DNA of 64,000 nucleotides. Source: Hyphomicrobiales bacterium. Lineage in GTDB: Bacteria > Pseudomonadota > Alphaproteobacteria > Rhizobiales > Rhizobiaceae. Shown one piece after another: positions 55,693 through 64,000 of this stretch. A program made the translations under genes and the position numbers. The DNA lies in the NCBI GenBank assembly GCA_900472575.1, contig UCIV01000009.1:1-64000 (forward strand), in the 5' to 3' direction. Below the pieces are notes generated by a model that had not been told where the DNA came from, ran no database searches, and was given only the letters and a program-made list of their open reading frames with translations. Every line of letters begins with the position of its first letter. Within the stretch, counting starts at the first letter, position 1.

Positions 55693-56397
55693 ATGACCCA
55701 TGACGATTCGAGCCAGATTACGGAACGCAAGCGCGGCTCCGGGGTCAAACTGGTCTATGATCTGTTGCGCGACGAAATTCTCGACCTGAAGCTTTCGCCC
55801 GGCAGCGCCATCGACGAGGTGCAGCTTGCGGCGCGTTTCGGCATGTCGCGCACGCCGATCCGCGAGGCGCTGGTGCGACTTGCCGGCGAAGGACTGATCG
55901 AGACGCTGCCGAACCGCTCGACCATGGTGTCGAATATCGATTTTCTCGGTATGCCCGCCTATTTCGATGCGCTCGTCCTGATGTACCGCGTCACCACCCG
56001 GCTGGCGGCGCAGCATCACAGGGCGGACGATCTTCTTCTCATTCGCGAGCAGCAGGCGGAGTTCAGCGCGGCGGTGGCGGCGCAGGATGCGCTGGCGATG
56101 ATCGCCACCAATGCCGATTTTCATTCGGCGATCGCAGCTAGCGGTCGCAATGCCTATTACGCCAGCTTCTTCGACAGGCTGCTCGGCGAAGGGCGCCGCA
56201 TGCTGCGGCTCTATTACCAATCCTACGAGGATCGCCTGCCGGCGCGTTATGTCGATGAGCATGAGGAAATCATCGCTGCCGTCGAGGCGCGTAACGTTGT
56301 CGAGGCAGACCGTCTCGGCAAGGCGCATGGCGAGCAGATCGTTGAGCAGATCGGCAGGCTTCTGACCCGCAACGACCGCCTCGATATTGATCTTTGA
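55693..56397 (+). CDS. GntR-family regulator (FCD subfamily), HypR-like
   Basis: 234 aa from the ATG at 55693, preferred over 55672 because GAGG lies five bases upstream. The N-terminal winged helix (about 15-75) has VQLAARFGMSRTPIREALVRLAGEGLIE; the C-terminal FCD ligand-binding domain is all-helical with conserved metal-site His/Asp residues (ADFHSAIAASG). It precedes enzymes resembling the hydroxyproline pathway, so it probably represses them and responds to a pathway intermediate. Confidence 0.9.
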   Translation: MTHDDSSQITERKRGSGVKLVYDLLRDEILDLKLSPGSAIDEVQLAARFGMSRTPIREALVRLAGEGLIETLPNRSTMVSNIDFLGMPAYFDALVLMYRVTTRLAAQHHRADDLLLIREQQAEFSAAVAAQDALAMIATNADFHSAIAASGRNAYYASFFDRLLGEGRRMLRLYYQSYEDRLPARYVDEHEEIIAAVEARNVVEADRLGKAHGEQIVEQIGRLLTRNDRLDIDL

Positions 56398-56411
56398 CAT
56401 CTTGTATTTTT

Positions 56412-56423
56412 TTTGTCGACAAA
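56412..56423. promoter_or_regulatory. Palindromic operator before the dapA-like gene
   Basis: TTTGTCGACAAA is a perfect 12-bp palindrome, fitting the TNGT-ACNA pattern bound by FCD-type GntR proteins. It lies about 90 bp before the start at 56503. Confidence 0.5.
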
Positions 56424-56502
56424 GAAAACGGAAGGAGTATTCTCTCTATCCAAGGGCTAGGGATCGTCTCCGCCGGCCGTTTTGATATCGAGGATTTGCA
56501 AG

Positions 56503-57465
56503 ATGAAATCGAAGATTTTCTCCGGCGTCGTACCGGCACTGATGACCCCCTGCAAAAGCGACCGCACACCGGATTTCGACGCGCTGGTTGCCAAGGGTAA
56601 AGAACTGATCGACGCCGGCATGTCGGCCGTCGTCTATTGCGGCTCGATGGGTGACTGGCCGCTTCTGACGGACGCGCAGCGCATGGAAGGCGTCGAGCGC
56701 CTGGTGAAGGCCGGCATTCCGGTCATCGTCGGCACCGGCGCGATCAACTCCGCTTCGGCCGTTGCCCTTGCCGCGCACGCCCAGAAGGTTGGCGCTCAAG
56801 GGTTGATGGTCATCCCGCGCGTGCTGTCTCGCGGTTCGGTGATTTCCGCCCAGAAGGCGCATTTCAAGGCGATCCTGTCGGCGGCTCCGGATCTTCCGGC
56901 GGTCATCTACAACAGCCCCTATTACGGTTTCGCCACCCGCGCCGACCTGTTCTTCGCGCTACGCGCCGAGCATCCGAACCTTGTCGGCTTCAAGGAATTC
57001 GGCGGTCCGGAAGACATGCGTTATGCGGCCGAGAACATCACCAGCCGTGACGACGACGTGACGCTGATGATCGGCGTCGATACCGCCGTCTACCACGGTT
57101 ATGTCAATTGCGGCGCAACTGGCGCCATTACCGGCATCGGCAATGTTCTGCCGAAGGAAGTGCTGCATCTGTGCAATCTGGCCCAGGCAGCCGCCAAGGG
57201 CGATGCGGATGCGCGCGTCCGCGCCAAGGAGCTGGAAGAGGCGCTCGGCGTGCTCTCCTCCTTCGACGAAGGCCCGGATCTGGTGCTCTATTTCAAGCAC
57301 ATGATGGTGTTGAAGGGGAACAAGGAGTTTGCCCTGAACTTCATCGAGACCGACGTGCTCTCCGACAGCCAGCGCGGTTATGTCGAGGCGCAGCTGAAAC
57401 TCTTCGACAGCTGGTATGCCGACTGGAGCAAGCTGCCCGGCGCAGTTCAGACCTGCAAGGCCTGA
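56503..57465 (+). CDS. DapA-family aldolase/deaminase, probable 1-pyrroline-4-hydroxy-2-carboxylate deaminase
   Basis: 320 aa from the ATG at 56503 (GAGG upstream). A TIM-barrel of the dihydrodipicolinate synthase family: FSGVVPALMTP at the N-terminus, GSMGDWPLL in place of the G(T/N)xGE loop, YNSPYYG with the catalytic Tyr, and Lys164 in GFKEFGG as Schiff-base Lys. The distinctive GSMGDW and YNSPYYGF motifs, with a GntR regulator and a D-amino-acid dehydrogenase beside it, point to the deaminase of 4-hydroxyproline catabolism. True DapA is unlikely. Substrate is inferred. Confidence 0.8.
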   Translation: MKSKIFSGVVPALMTPCKSDRTPDFDALVAKGKELIDAGMSAVVYCGSMGDWPLLTDAQRMEGVERLVKAGIPVIVGTGAINSASAVALAAHAQKVGAQGLMVIPRVLSRGSVISAQKAHFKAILSAAPDLPAVIYNSPYYGFATRADLFFALRAEHPNLVGFKEFGGPEDMRYAAENITSRDDDVTLMIGVDTAVYHGYVNCGATGAITGIGNVLPKEVLHLCNLAQAAAKGDADARVRAKELEEALGVLSSFDEGPDLVLYFKHMMVLKGNKEFALNFIETDVLSDSQRGYVEAQLKLFDSWYADWSKLPGAVQTCKA

Positions 57466-57476
57466 TATTCGAACAA

Positions 57477-57506
57477 ACAAAGCCCTCCTTACACGGAGGG
57501 CTTTGT
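57477..57506 (+). terminator. Terminator after the dapA-like gene
   Basis: A perfect 12-bp inverted repeat ACAAAGCCCTCC / GGAGGGCTTTGT with a 6-nt loop begins 12 bp after the stop codon. The next gene begins 67 bp later. Confidence 0.8.
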
Positions 57507-57573
57507 CACATCAGAACAAGGGGAATATGCGCGAAGCCGCAAACGGCCGCGTGGAATTGGGACGATCAGGGAA

Positions 57574-58818
57574 ATGGCACGGTCGGATATAGTCGTCATC
57601 GGGGCGGGGGTCGTCGGCCTTTCCGTCGCCATCGCTGCGCAGATGCGTGGTTTCAACGTTACGGTCATCGATCGTGAAGGTCCGGCGGCGGGTGCTTCGG
57701 CAGGCAATGCAGGCGCCTTCGCCTTTACCGATATCCTCCCGCTTGCCTCCCCCGGCATCCTGAAAAAAGCGCCGAAATGGCTGCTCGATCCGCTTGGGCC
57801 ACTTTCCATTCCGCCCGCCTATGCACTCAACATCGCGCCGTGGATGTTCCGCTTCTGGCGCGCCTGTTCTGCCTCGCGCGTGGCGCATTCGACCAGCGCC
57901 CAGACGGCGCTGATGGATCTTTCCAGGGCCGAGCTCGAGCCTTTCCTTTCGGCCACCGACACGCTTTCCATGCTGCGCAAGGAAGGCAATCTGCAGGTCT
58001 ATGAAAGCGATGCCGAATTCCGCACCTCGCTGCCGGGCTGGGAAGCGCGTGAAGAGCACGGTATCGAGTTCCAGCACATGGATGCCGCCGAGATGGCCGG
58101 TATCCAGCCGGGGATCGCGCCCCGCTTCATCCGCGGCACGTTCACGCCCGGCTGGTATTCGATCGCGGACCCGAAACTCTACACGCTGGCGCTTGCCGAG
58201 AATTTTCGCGCCCGCGGTGGCGTCGTCGAGATTGCCGAGGTCAAGGCTTTGCGCCCGGTTTCGGATGGCGTCGAGATCGTGCTTGCCGGCGATGTTGCAC
58301 GCTTGGCCGGCAAGGTCGTGCTTGCGGCCGGCGCATTCTCGCATCGGATTGCGCGCACACTTGGCGAAAACATCCCGCTTGAGACCGAGCGCGGCTACAA
58401 CACCACCCTCCCCTCCAATGCGCTCGATCTGCGCACGCAGGTCACATTCGGCGGCCATGGCTTTGTCGTCACCCGCCTGACCAGCGGCATCCGTGTCGGT
58501 GGCGCGGTGGAGCTCGGCGGGCTGTCATTGCCGCCGAACTACGCGCGCTCGGAAGCGATGCTGAAAAAGGCGAAGAGCTTTCTGCCGGGCCTGAAAACCG
58601 AAGGCGGCGTACAGTGGATGGGCTTTCGGCCGTCCATGCCGGACAGCCTGCCCGCCATCGGCCGGGCAAAGGCAACGGCAAATGTCGTTTACGCCTTCGG
58701 CCACGGCCATCTCGGCCTGACCCAATCGGCAGGCACGGCACGACTTGTGGCGGATCTGTTGCAGGATCAGCCGACCGCCATCGATCTGGCATCGTTCTCG
58801 CCCAGCCGCTTCGGCTAG
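57574..58818 (+). CDS. FAD-dependent D-amino-acid dehydrogenase (DadA/HypO-like)
   Basis: 414 aa. The N-terminal FAD-binding Rossmann motif IVVIGAGVVGLSVAIAAQMRGFNVTVID is at about 5-32, and the C-terminal DAO-family region has FGHGHLGLTQSAGTARLVADLL near 386. It oxidises a D-amino acid; beside the deaminase-like gene, cis-4-hydroxy-D-proline is the most likely substrate. A terminator separates the two genes, so it may have its own promoter. Epimerase and transporter genes of the pathway are not in the window. Confidence 0.85.
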   Translation: MARSDIVVIGAGVVGLSVAIAAQMRGFNVTVIDREGPAAGASAGNAGAFAFTDILPLASPGILKKAPKWLLDPLGPLSIPPAYALNIAPWMFRFWRACSASRVAHSTSAQTALMDLSRAELEPFLSATDTLSMLRKEGNLQVYESDAEFRTSLPGWEAREEHGIEFQHMDAAEMAGIQPGIAPRFIRGTFTPGWYSIADPKLYTLALAENFRARGGVVEIAEVKALRPVSDGVEIVLAGDVARLAGKVVLAAGAFSHRIARTLGENIPLETERGYNTTLPSNALDLRTQVTFGGHGFVVTRLTSGIRVGGAVELGGLSLPPNYARSEAMLKKAKSFLPGLKTEGGVQWMGFRPSMPDSLPAIGRAKATANVVYAFGHGHLGLTQSAGTARLVADLLQDQPTAIDLASFSPSRFG

Positions 58819-59390
58819 GCGCGAAGGACACCGGTAATCAGCGTCACGGATACGACAGCCAGCCAGATGGAGGCGGCACGCTGGACCAGCAGCAGCCGTC
58901 TGTTGCCGCCATCACCCGCCTGGGTCAGCCGGCCGAAGCCACCCCACAGCATGGCAACGACCATGACCATGATGCAGAAGGCGAAAAGGCGCGGCAGGAA
59001 CTGACTGTCAGCGGGGGACGGTAAAAGCACGAGGCCGAAAATCAGGGCCTTGGGGTTGAGCACGGTGGTGAGATAGACACGGCCAGCGGTCACGCCGCTG
59101 CCGTTTTGCGCATCGCCCGGCATGCGCCAGAGCCTGACTGCCAGGAACATGACCCAGACAGCCGCAACCACTTTCAATGCGACGGAAGCGGAAGGAAAAC
59201 GGGCGAGAAGTTCCGCGCCCAACCATGTCAGCGGCAGGATCGCCGTCAGGTAACCGGCAAGTTCCGCGGGCAGAAGCCTCGCCGAGGCGCCAAGGCCGCC
59301 GCGCGCGCCGGCAATGCCCATCAACGTATTCGTCGGCCCCGGCGCCAGCAGAAGCGCAAGAACAGCGGAGAGGAAGGCAAAATATGTCAT
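58815..59390 (-). CDS. LysE-family amino-acid exporter
   Basis: 191 aa from the ATG at 59390, which gives the family's typical opening MTYFAFLSAVLALLLAPGPTNTLMGIAG; the frame extends to 59450. Five or six membrane segments. RhtB/LysE-family proteins export amino acids such as lysine, threonine or homoserine lactones. It overlaps the 3' end of the DadA-like gene by four bases, tail to tail. Confidence 0.88.
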   Translation of the reverse strand: MTYFAFLSAVLALLLAPGPTNTLMGIAGARGGLGASARLLPAELAGYLTAILPLTWLGAELLARFPSASVALKVVAAVWVMFLAVRLWRMPGDAQNGSGVTAGRVYLTTVLNPKALIFGLVLLPSPADSQFLPRLFAFCIMVMVVAMLWGGFGRLTQAGDGGNRRLLLVQRAASIWLAVVSVTLITGVLRA

Positions 59391-59600
59391 CTGCAGATAG
59401 GATTCCCCAAGAGCTGCCCGGACGCTAGGGCGCGCGGAGGTGCGAAACATTGACCTGCGTCACCTTCGCAACCATATTTCTCAACAATATCGATGTTTTA
59501 TAATAATTACGCCCACCAGAATAACCTTATACTTACCTTTCAACGGACATCATCGGAACATTCAATATCCAAGTCATTTAGAACCGGGAAATTTTGACGG

Positions 59601-61421
59601 ATGGCAGTCGGGAGGGGACGACTTCAGCAGGAAATACTGGATATGCTTGCTCGCGGTTGCTCGGTAAGGGAGGCCGGCAATCATATCTGCAGCCATGCCG
59701 AACAGATGGCCGAAGGCGTGCTCTGCTCGCTGGTCACCGTCGATCGCAGCGGCCATCTGCATCCTTTGGCCGGCCCCACAATTTCGAAAGAGTATTCGGC
59801 AGCACTGGATGGTATCGCGATCGGGCCGGGTGTCGGGTCCTGCGGTACTGCCGCCTTTCTCGGTCAGCCGATCGCGGTCGAGAATATCTTCACCGATCCT
59901 TACTGGCTGCCGTATCGGGCGCTCGCAGACATTCTGGCAAGAGAGCACGAGGTCAAGGCCTGCTGGTCGAGCCCGATCCTGCAAAGCGACGGTCGTGTGC
60001 TCGGTGCCTTCGGTTTCTACTACAAGGAAAACCGGGGACCGACCGAAGACGAGCGTATGATCGTTGCCGAATGCGTCGACCTCTGTTCGCTAGTGCTTGA
60101 ACGCGAAGAGATGAAGGCTGAGAACCAGCGACTTGCCTATTTCGATATCCTCACAGGGCTGGGCAATCGCGCCAATTTCATCAGAACGGTCGAGGAGAGG
60201 GCGAAGAACAATCCCGATCCGTTCGGTATCCTCTTGATCGATATCGATCATCTGGGGCAGATCAACGATGCCTTCGGCCACACGACGGGCGACCGGCTGA
60301 TCCTCGAGGCGGCGCATGCGATCACGCGGATCATCGGGCCTGAGAAAAGCTTCAGAGTCGATGCCGACGAATTTGCGGTGCTGATCGACAATGATCCGTC
60401 GGATCTGGCCGCAGTCTGCACAAGCATCCTGGACGCGATGGCAGAGCGCAGCCTGCAGGAAAACAGCCACACACTTCGCCTCTCGGCAAGTTGCGGCGGC
60501 GCCATCTGCGACCCGTTGCATCCGTCCGGCGTTCCGTCCTATCTGCAACATGCCAATCTCGCGCTTCACCATGCGAAACAGACTGCGCGCGGCAGTTTCG
60601 TTCTTTACAGTGACGAGCTTGCCGGCGCGGTGACGGAACGTTTTCGTGTCCTTCAAACCGTTACCAACGCGCTTATCGAAGGGCGTATCGAGCCGCATTA
60701 CCAACCGATCGTCCGGCTAGACACCAAGGAGATCGTCGGGCTGGAAGCGCTTTGCCGCGTGCGTACGGCGGACGGACAGGTTCTCTCGGCCGGAATGTTT
60801 GCGGAAGCCTTGCAGGATGCCTCGCTTGGCCATCAGTTGACGAACCTCATGCTGAAGCAGGTTGCCGGCGACATGCGCTCATGGCGCGATCAAGTTCTTC
60901 CGCTTTCCTATGTCAGCGTGAATGTGTCGATGGCGGATTTCGATCAGGGAGACCTGCGGGCGCGGATCAGCCAGATCTTCTCACAGGAAAAGGTACCGCC
61001 TGAACAGGTCGTCGTTGAAGTCACCGAGACGGTCTATATGGACGAACGCGACAGCAAGGTCGGCCAGACGATCGAAGGCATGCGGGCCGATGGATTGCTG
61101 GTGGCGCTTGACGATTTCGGCACCGGGTATGCCTCGCTTACCCATCTCCTGAATTTCCCGGTCGATATCGTCAAGATCGACAAGAGCTTCGTCGATCGCA
61201 TGTCGGGCGGCCCCGGCGAAGTGATCATCAAAGCGCTGCTCGGCATGGCGAGCGGACTGGGTGTTCGCATGGTGGCGGAAGGTGTCGAGACAACCGATCA
61301 GGCACTTCGCCTGCAGCGTCTCGGTTGCGGTTTTGCACAGGGGTATCTGTTTGGTCGACCCGCAGATCGCGACACGACAACCGAAATCCTTCGACGTCAG
61401 GCGCAGCAGCGATCGGCTTGA
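59601..61421 (+). CDS. GAF-GGDEF-EAL protein, probable c-di-GMP phosphodiesterase
   Basis: 606 aa, no membrane segment. A GAF domain (about 12-165) is followed by a GGDEF domain (about 175-335) whose signature is degenerate: VDADEF near 252 instead of GG(D/E)EF. The EAL domain (about 350-600) is intact: GLEALCR, VSVNVS, VEVTET, DDFGTGYASL, VKIDKSF, AEGVET and GFAQGYLF. It probably degrades c-di-GMP in response to a small ligand or gas bound by GAF. It could lower BcsA activity. Confidence 0.93.
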   Translation: MAVGRGRLQQEILDMLARGCSVREAGNHICSHAEQMAEGVLCSLVTVDRSGHLHPLAGPTISKEYSAALDGIAIGPGVGSCGTAAFLGQPIAVENIFTDPYWLPYRALADILAREHEVKACWSSPILQSDGRVLGAFGFYYKENRGPTEDERMIVAECVDLCSLVLEREEMKAENQRLAYFDILTGLGNRANFIRTVEERAKNNPDPFGILLIDIDHLGQINDAFGHTTGDRLILEAAHAITRIIGPEKSFRVDADEFAVLIDNDPSDLAAVCTSILDAMAERSLQENSHTLRLSASCGGAICDPLHPSGVPSYLQHANLALHHAKQTARGSFVLYSDELAGAVTERFRVLQTVTNALIEGRIEPHYQPIVRLDTKEIVGLEALCRVRTADGQVLSAGMFAEALQDASLGHQLTNLMLKQVAGDMRSWRDQVLPLSYVSVNVSMADFDQGDLRARISQIFSQEKVPPEQVVVEVTETVYMDERDSKVGQTIEGMRADGLLVALDDFGTGYASLTHLLNFPVDIVKIDKSFVDRMSGGPGEVIIKALLGMASGLGVRMVAEGVETTDQALRLQRLGCGFAQGYLFGRPADRDTTTEILRRQAQQRSA

Positions 61422-61431
61422 AGAACACAAC

Positions 61432-61463
61432 AAAAAGCCGGAGCGAATATCACGCCCCGGCTT
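61432..61463 (-). terminator. Terminator between the EAL and SDR genes
   Basis: An inverted repeat AAGCCGGAGCG / CGCCCCGGCTT (one mismatch) is followed on the minus strand by TTTTG. It lies between the convergent stops at 61421 and 61485 and may serve both genes. Confidence 0.75.
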
Positions 61464-61484
61464 CGTTCAATGGATGTCAAAAGC

Positions 61485-62327
61485 TTATTTCGGGAAATCT
61501 GCCGAGAGGCTGACATCTTTCCAGCTCTCGATTTCGGCAAGGCGCTCCGCAAGTTTGCCGGTGATGCCGTTATAGGCAAGTTCACCGAGCACCAGATGGC
61601 GCGGTGGGTTTTGCGTTTCGGTCGCCTTGATCATCGCCTCGCCGGCACGAACCGGATCGCCCGGCTGCTTGCCGCTATAGCCTGCGGTCGTGGTCATGCG
61701 GCTACCGGCCGTCTCCTGATAGTCGGCGATCTTCACCGGTGTCTGCTTCAACGAACGGCCTGCCCAATCGGTACGGAAAGGCCCCGGCGCCACGCAGGTC
61801 ACCTTGATGCCGATCGGAGCGCCTTCGGCGGCAAGCGCATCGGAAAAGCCCTCGACCGCATGTTTGGTGGCGGCGTAATAGCCCGATCCGGCAAAGCCGA
61901 TGAAACCGGCCTGGGAGGTCAGGTTGAGGACATGTCCCTTGCGACGGGTGCGCATGCCGGGCAGGACGGCACGCGTCATGGCGAATAGTCCGAAGACATT
62001 GGCGTCGAACATGTCCCTGATTTCGGCTTCTTCACCTTCCTCGAGCGAGGCCTGATAGCCGTAGCCTGCGTTGTTCACCAACACATCGATGCGGCCGAAC
62101 TTTTCTTCCGCAGCCTTTACCGCGGCCTCGATCTGGGCCTGATCCGTGACGTCGAGATCGACGGCCAGTGCATTGTCATAACCGGCAACGAGATCGGCAA
62201 GCCTGCTCTTGTCGCGGGCGGTGACGACGGTCGGCCAGCCGCGATCGAGCGTCAGCTTGGCGAGTTCGCGGCCAAAGCCGGTCGAGCAGCCGGTAATAAA
62301 CCAGACGGGAGAAGAAACGTCAGCCAT
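61485..62327 (-). CDS. Short-chain dehydrogenase/reductase
   Basis: 280 aa from the ATG at 62327 (GGAG upstream); the frame extends to 62459 but the extension lacks SDR features. Cofactor motif TGCSTGFG at 12-19, NNAG at 85-88, catalytic Ser138 (LTSQAG) and YAATK with Tyr151 and Lys155. Classical SDR fold; substrate unknown. It is likely monocistronic. Confidence 0.93.
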   Translation of the reverse strand: MADVSSPVWFITGCSTGFGRELAKLTLDRGWPTVVTARDKSRLADLVAGYDNALAVDLDVTDQAQIEAAVKAAEEKFGRIDVLVNNAGYGYQASLEEGEEAEIRDMFDANVFGLFAMTRAVLPGMRTRRKGHVLNLTSQAGFIGFAGSGYYAATKHAVEGFSDALAAEGAPIGIKVTCVAPGPFRTDWAGRSLKQTPVKIADYQETAGSRMTTTAGYSGKQPGDPVRAGEAMIKATETQNPPRHLVLGELAYNGITGKLAERLAEIESWKDVSLSADFPK

Positions 62328-62468
62328 TGGGAAATCTCCGATGAGAGCAATTCCAGCAAAAGTGGGCGCAGGTTCTGCATGCGGAATTGCGTTGAAACAG
62401 AAAGACCAAGCCGGATCATGAAGATGAGGCGGAAGGAACTTGGGACGCCGCTTCAACATAGGGATACG

Positions 62469-62502
62469 AAAAAGGACGGCAAGGGTTTCCTTGCCGTCCT
62501 TT
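62469..62502 (-). terminator. Terminator of murA
   Basis: A perfect 14-bp inverted repeat AAAGGACGGCAAGG / CCTTGCCGTCCTTT with a 4-nt loop lies 26 bp after the murA stop, with T residues following on the minus strand. Confidence 0.88.
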
Positions 62503-62528
62503 CAAAGACTTCGTGATCTGGGCGACGA

Positions 62529-63821
62529 TCAGTCGCTGACGCGTTCGACGATTGCGCCGCAGCGGGTGAGCTTCTCTTCCAGACGCTCAAAACCGCGATC
62601 GAGGTGATAGACGCGGCTGACCATGGTGTCGCCTTCGGCGGCAAGGCCGGCGATGACGAGCGACACGGAGGCGCGCAGGTCGGTCGCCATGACCGGGGCA
62701 CCCTTCAGCTTGGAAACGCCTTCGATGCGCGCCATCTGACCCGAGAGTGAGATCTTGGCACCTAGGCGGGCCAGTTCCTGCACGTGCATGAAGCGGTTTT
62801 CGAAGATGGTTTCAGTCACATGCGAGACACCCGAGGAACGGGTCATCAGCGCCATGAACTGCGCCTGCAGGTCGGTCGGGAAGCCCGGGAAGGGTTCGGT
62901 GACGATATCGACCGGCTGGATGCCGTTGCCGTTGCGCACGACGCGCAGGCCGCTTTCGGTCTCGGTGATTTCGGCACCGGCGAGCTTCAGCGTGTCGAGT
63001 GCGTTATCGAGCAGCGAGGCGCGCGTGCCCGTCAGCGTCACGTCGCCGCCGGTCATGGCCACGGCCATGGCATAGGTGCCGGTCTCGATACGATCCGGCA
63101 GCACGCGGTGACGCGCGCCATGCAGGGAGGAGACGCCTTCGATGGTGATGGTCTTCGTGCCGGCGCCGGTGATCTTGGCGCCCATGGCGATCAGGCAATC
63201 CGCCAGATCGACGATTTCCGGCTCGCGCGCAGCATTGTCGATGACGGTCGTGCCCTTGGCGAGCGTCGCTGCCATCAGCAGCACATGGGTCGCACCGACG
63301 GAGACCTTGGGGAAAGTGTATTGCGCGCCGACGAGACCGCCCTTGGGGGCCGATACGTTGACATAACCGCCGTCGATCTCGATCTCGGCGCCAAGCGCTG
63401 CAAGGCTTTCGAGGAAGAGGTCGACCGGACGCGTGCCGATGGCGCAACCACCGGGCAGCGAGACGCGGGCCTTGCCTTCACGCGCCAGAAGCGGGCCGAT
63501 GACCCAGAAGGAGGCACGCATCTTCGAGACCAGTTCATAAGGAGCGGTGGTGTCGACAATCGTGCGGCAGGTGAACTGTATGGTGCGGGCGTAGCTGTCG
63601 GTCTGGCCTTCGCGGCGACCGTTGACGGAAATATCGACGCCGTGGTTGCCGAGAATGCGCAGAAGCTGCTCGACGTCTGCCAGATGCGGCACGTTTTCAA
63701 GCGTCAGGGTGTCGCTGGTCAGAAGCGAGGCGATCATCAGCGGCAGGGCGGCGTTCTTGGCGCCGGAAATCGGAATGATGCCGTTCAGCTTGTTGCCGCC
63801 GGTAATGCGAATGCGATCCAT
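62529..63821 (-). CDS. murA: UDP-N-acetylglucosamine 1-carboxyvinyltransferase MurA
   Basis: 430 aa, normal length. The active-site Cys126 is in [14 protein letters not shown], and [14 protein letters not shown] is at about 22-35. MurA transfers enolpyruvate to UDP-GlcNAc, the first committed step of peptidoglycan synthesis. The presence of Cys rather than Asp predicts fosfomycin sensitivity at the target level. Confidence 0.97.
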   Translation of the reverse strand: MDRIRITGGNKLNGIIPISGAKNAALPLMIASLLTSDTLTLENVPHLADVEQLLRILGNHGVDISVNGRREGQTDSYARTIQFTCRTIVDTTAPYELVSKMRASFWVIGPLLAREGKARVSLPGGCAIGTRPVDLFLESLAALGAEIEIDGGYVNVSAPKGGLVGAQYTFPKVSVGATHVLLMAATLAKGTTVIDNAAREPEIVDLADCLIAMGAKITGAGTKTITIEGVSSLHGARHRVLPDRIETGTYAMAVAMTGGDVTLTGTRASLLDNALDTLKLAGAEITETESGLRVVRNGNGIQPVDIVTEPFPGFPTDLQAQFMALMTRSSGVSHVTETIFENRFMHVQELARLGAKISLSGQMARIEGVSKLKGAPVMATDLRASVSLVIAGLAAEGDTMVSRVYHLDRGFERLEEKLTRCGAIVERVSD

Positions 63822-63925
63822 GGTTGAAAAACTTTCCCTCTCACGCTCGGAAGGTCGCGTCCTTAGACGAAAACCCCTGGCGCTTCAATGTTTCTAAATC
63901 TGGTGACGTCCCGTGACCGCTATAG

Positions 63926-64000
63926 TCAGGATGATTCGTCCGATTTTGCGGCAGACGGCGTGGATGCCGGAAGTCCCTGTGTATCGTCCGCTTCGCCGGC
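63926..64000 (-). CDS. 3' end of a gene running off the right edge
   Basis: On the minus strand 24 in-frame codons end at a TGA at 63926-63928, with a Ser/Asp/Ala-rich C-terminal tail (ending KSDESS) and coding-like composition. It stops 104 bp before the murA start. Too short to identify. Confidence 0.4.
   Translation of the reverse strand, partial: AGEADDTQGLPASTPSAAKSDESS

Noticed and set aside
56503..57465. Authentic dihydrodipicolinate synthase (dapA)
   Set aside because: The GSMGDW loop and the genetic context differ from lysine-pathway DapA.

Overview
The window is chromosomal DNA of an alphaproteobacterium of the Rhizobium/Agrobacterium group. The evidence is gene content and order: a rhizobial flagellar/chemotaxis cluster with MotB-MotC-MotE, VisN/VisR, tandem flagellins, CheS/CheT and a soluble chemoreceptor, followed by a BcsN-type cellulose locus and Rhizobiales housekeeping genes (DUF2948-hisD-UPF0262-LMW phosphatase-infA-maf-yacG-tRNA-Phe). 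I see no insertion sequence, phage, CRISPR array or replication origin.

Layout. 113-5348 (minus): FliH-like protein, motB, motC, fliK, lytic transglycosylase, in tightly overlapping order. 5544-10080 (minus): four separately transcribed flagellin genes, several with a clear terminator. 10469-13241 (plus): a GT41/O-GlcNAc-transferase-like TPR glycosyltransferase and an unrecognised 153-aa protein, sitting between flaA and fliP. 13668-19813 (minus): the flgB-flgC-fliE-flgG-flgA-flgI-motE-flgH-fliL-fliP operon. 20030-27795 (plus): flgF, fliI, an unnamed membrane-anchored protein, motA, fliM, fliN, fliG, flhB. 27807-31270 (minus): visR, visN, fliF. 31413-39754 (minus): che operon (soluble receptor-cheS-cheY1-cheA-cheW-cheR-cheB-cheY2-cheD-cheT). 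40129-48514: cellulose synthesis genes (TPR protein minus; bcsN-bcsA-bcsB plus). 48520-55333: mpg, small hypothetical genes, the hisD-infA-maf-yacG block, tRNA-Phe and tRNA-Ser. 55693-58818: GntR regulator plus two enzymes resembling part of hydroxyproline catabolism. 58815-63821: LysE-family exporter, GAF-GGDEF-EAL protein, SDR oxidoreductase, murA, and the 3' end of a further gene at the right edge. Rem, flgE, flgK, flgL, flgD, flhA, fliQ and fliR are not in the window and probably lie to its left.

How it works together. VisN/VisR sit at the top of the flagellar hierarchy. The fli/flg genes make the basal body and export gate, and MotA/B/C/E make the proton-driven motor. The che operon sets motor speed through two CheY proteins, with CheT carrying a CheZ-like DxxxQ motif. 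Five transcription units (four flagellins and the che operon) share a bipartite upstream motif (GCATGAWGYYG, then a TGTCC-like block 36-38 bp downstream). A sixth copy lies before the unknown 153-aa gene. BcsA has an intact PilZ c-di-GMP site, and an EAL-type phosphodiesterase lies in the same window, so the region holds genes for both swimming and surface attachment.

The strongest leads are the shared promoter motif and its link to the 12780-13241 gene, the putative flagellin O-glycosyltransferase, the candidate divergent FliH, the mosaic flagellin genes, a perfect CtrA-type box before one flagellin, a globin-sensor receptor whose heme-ligand histidine is replaced by Glu, and a minimal cellulose locus without a recognisable cellulase or outer-membrane barrel.
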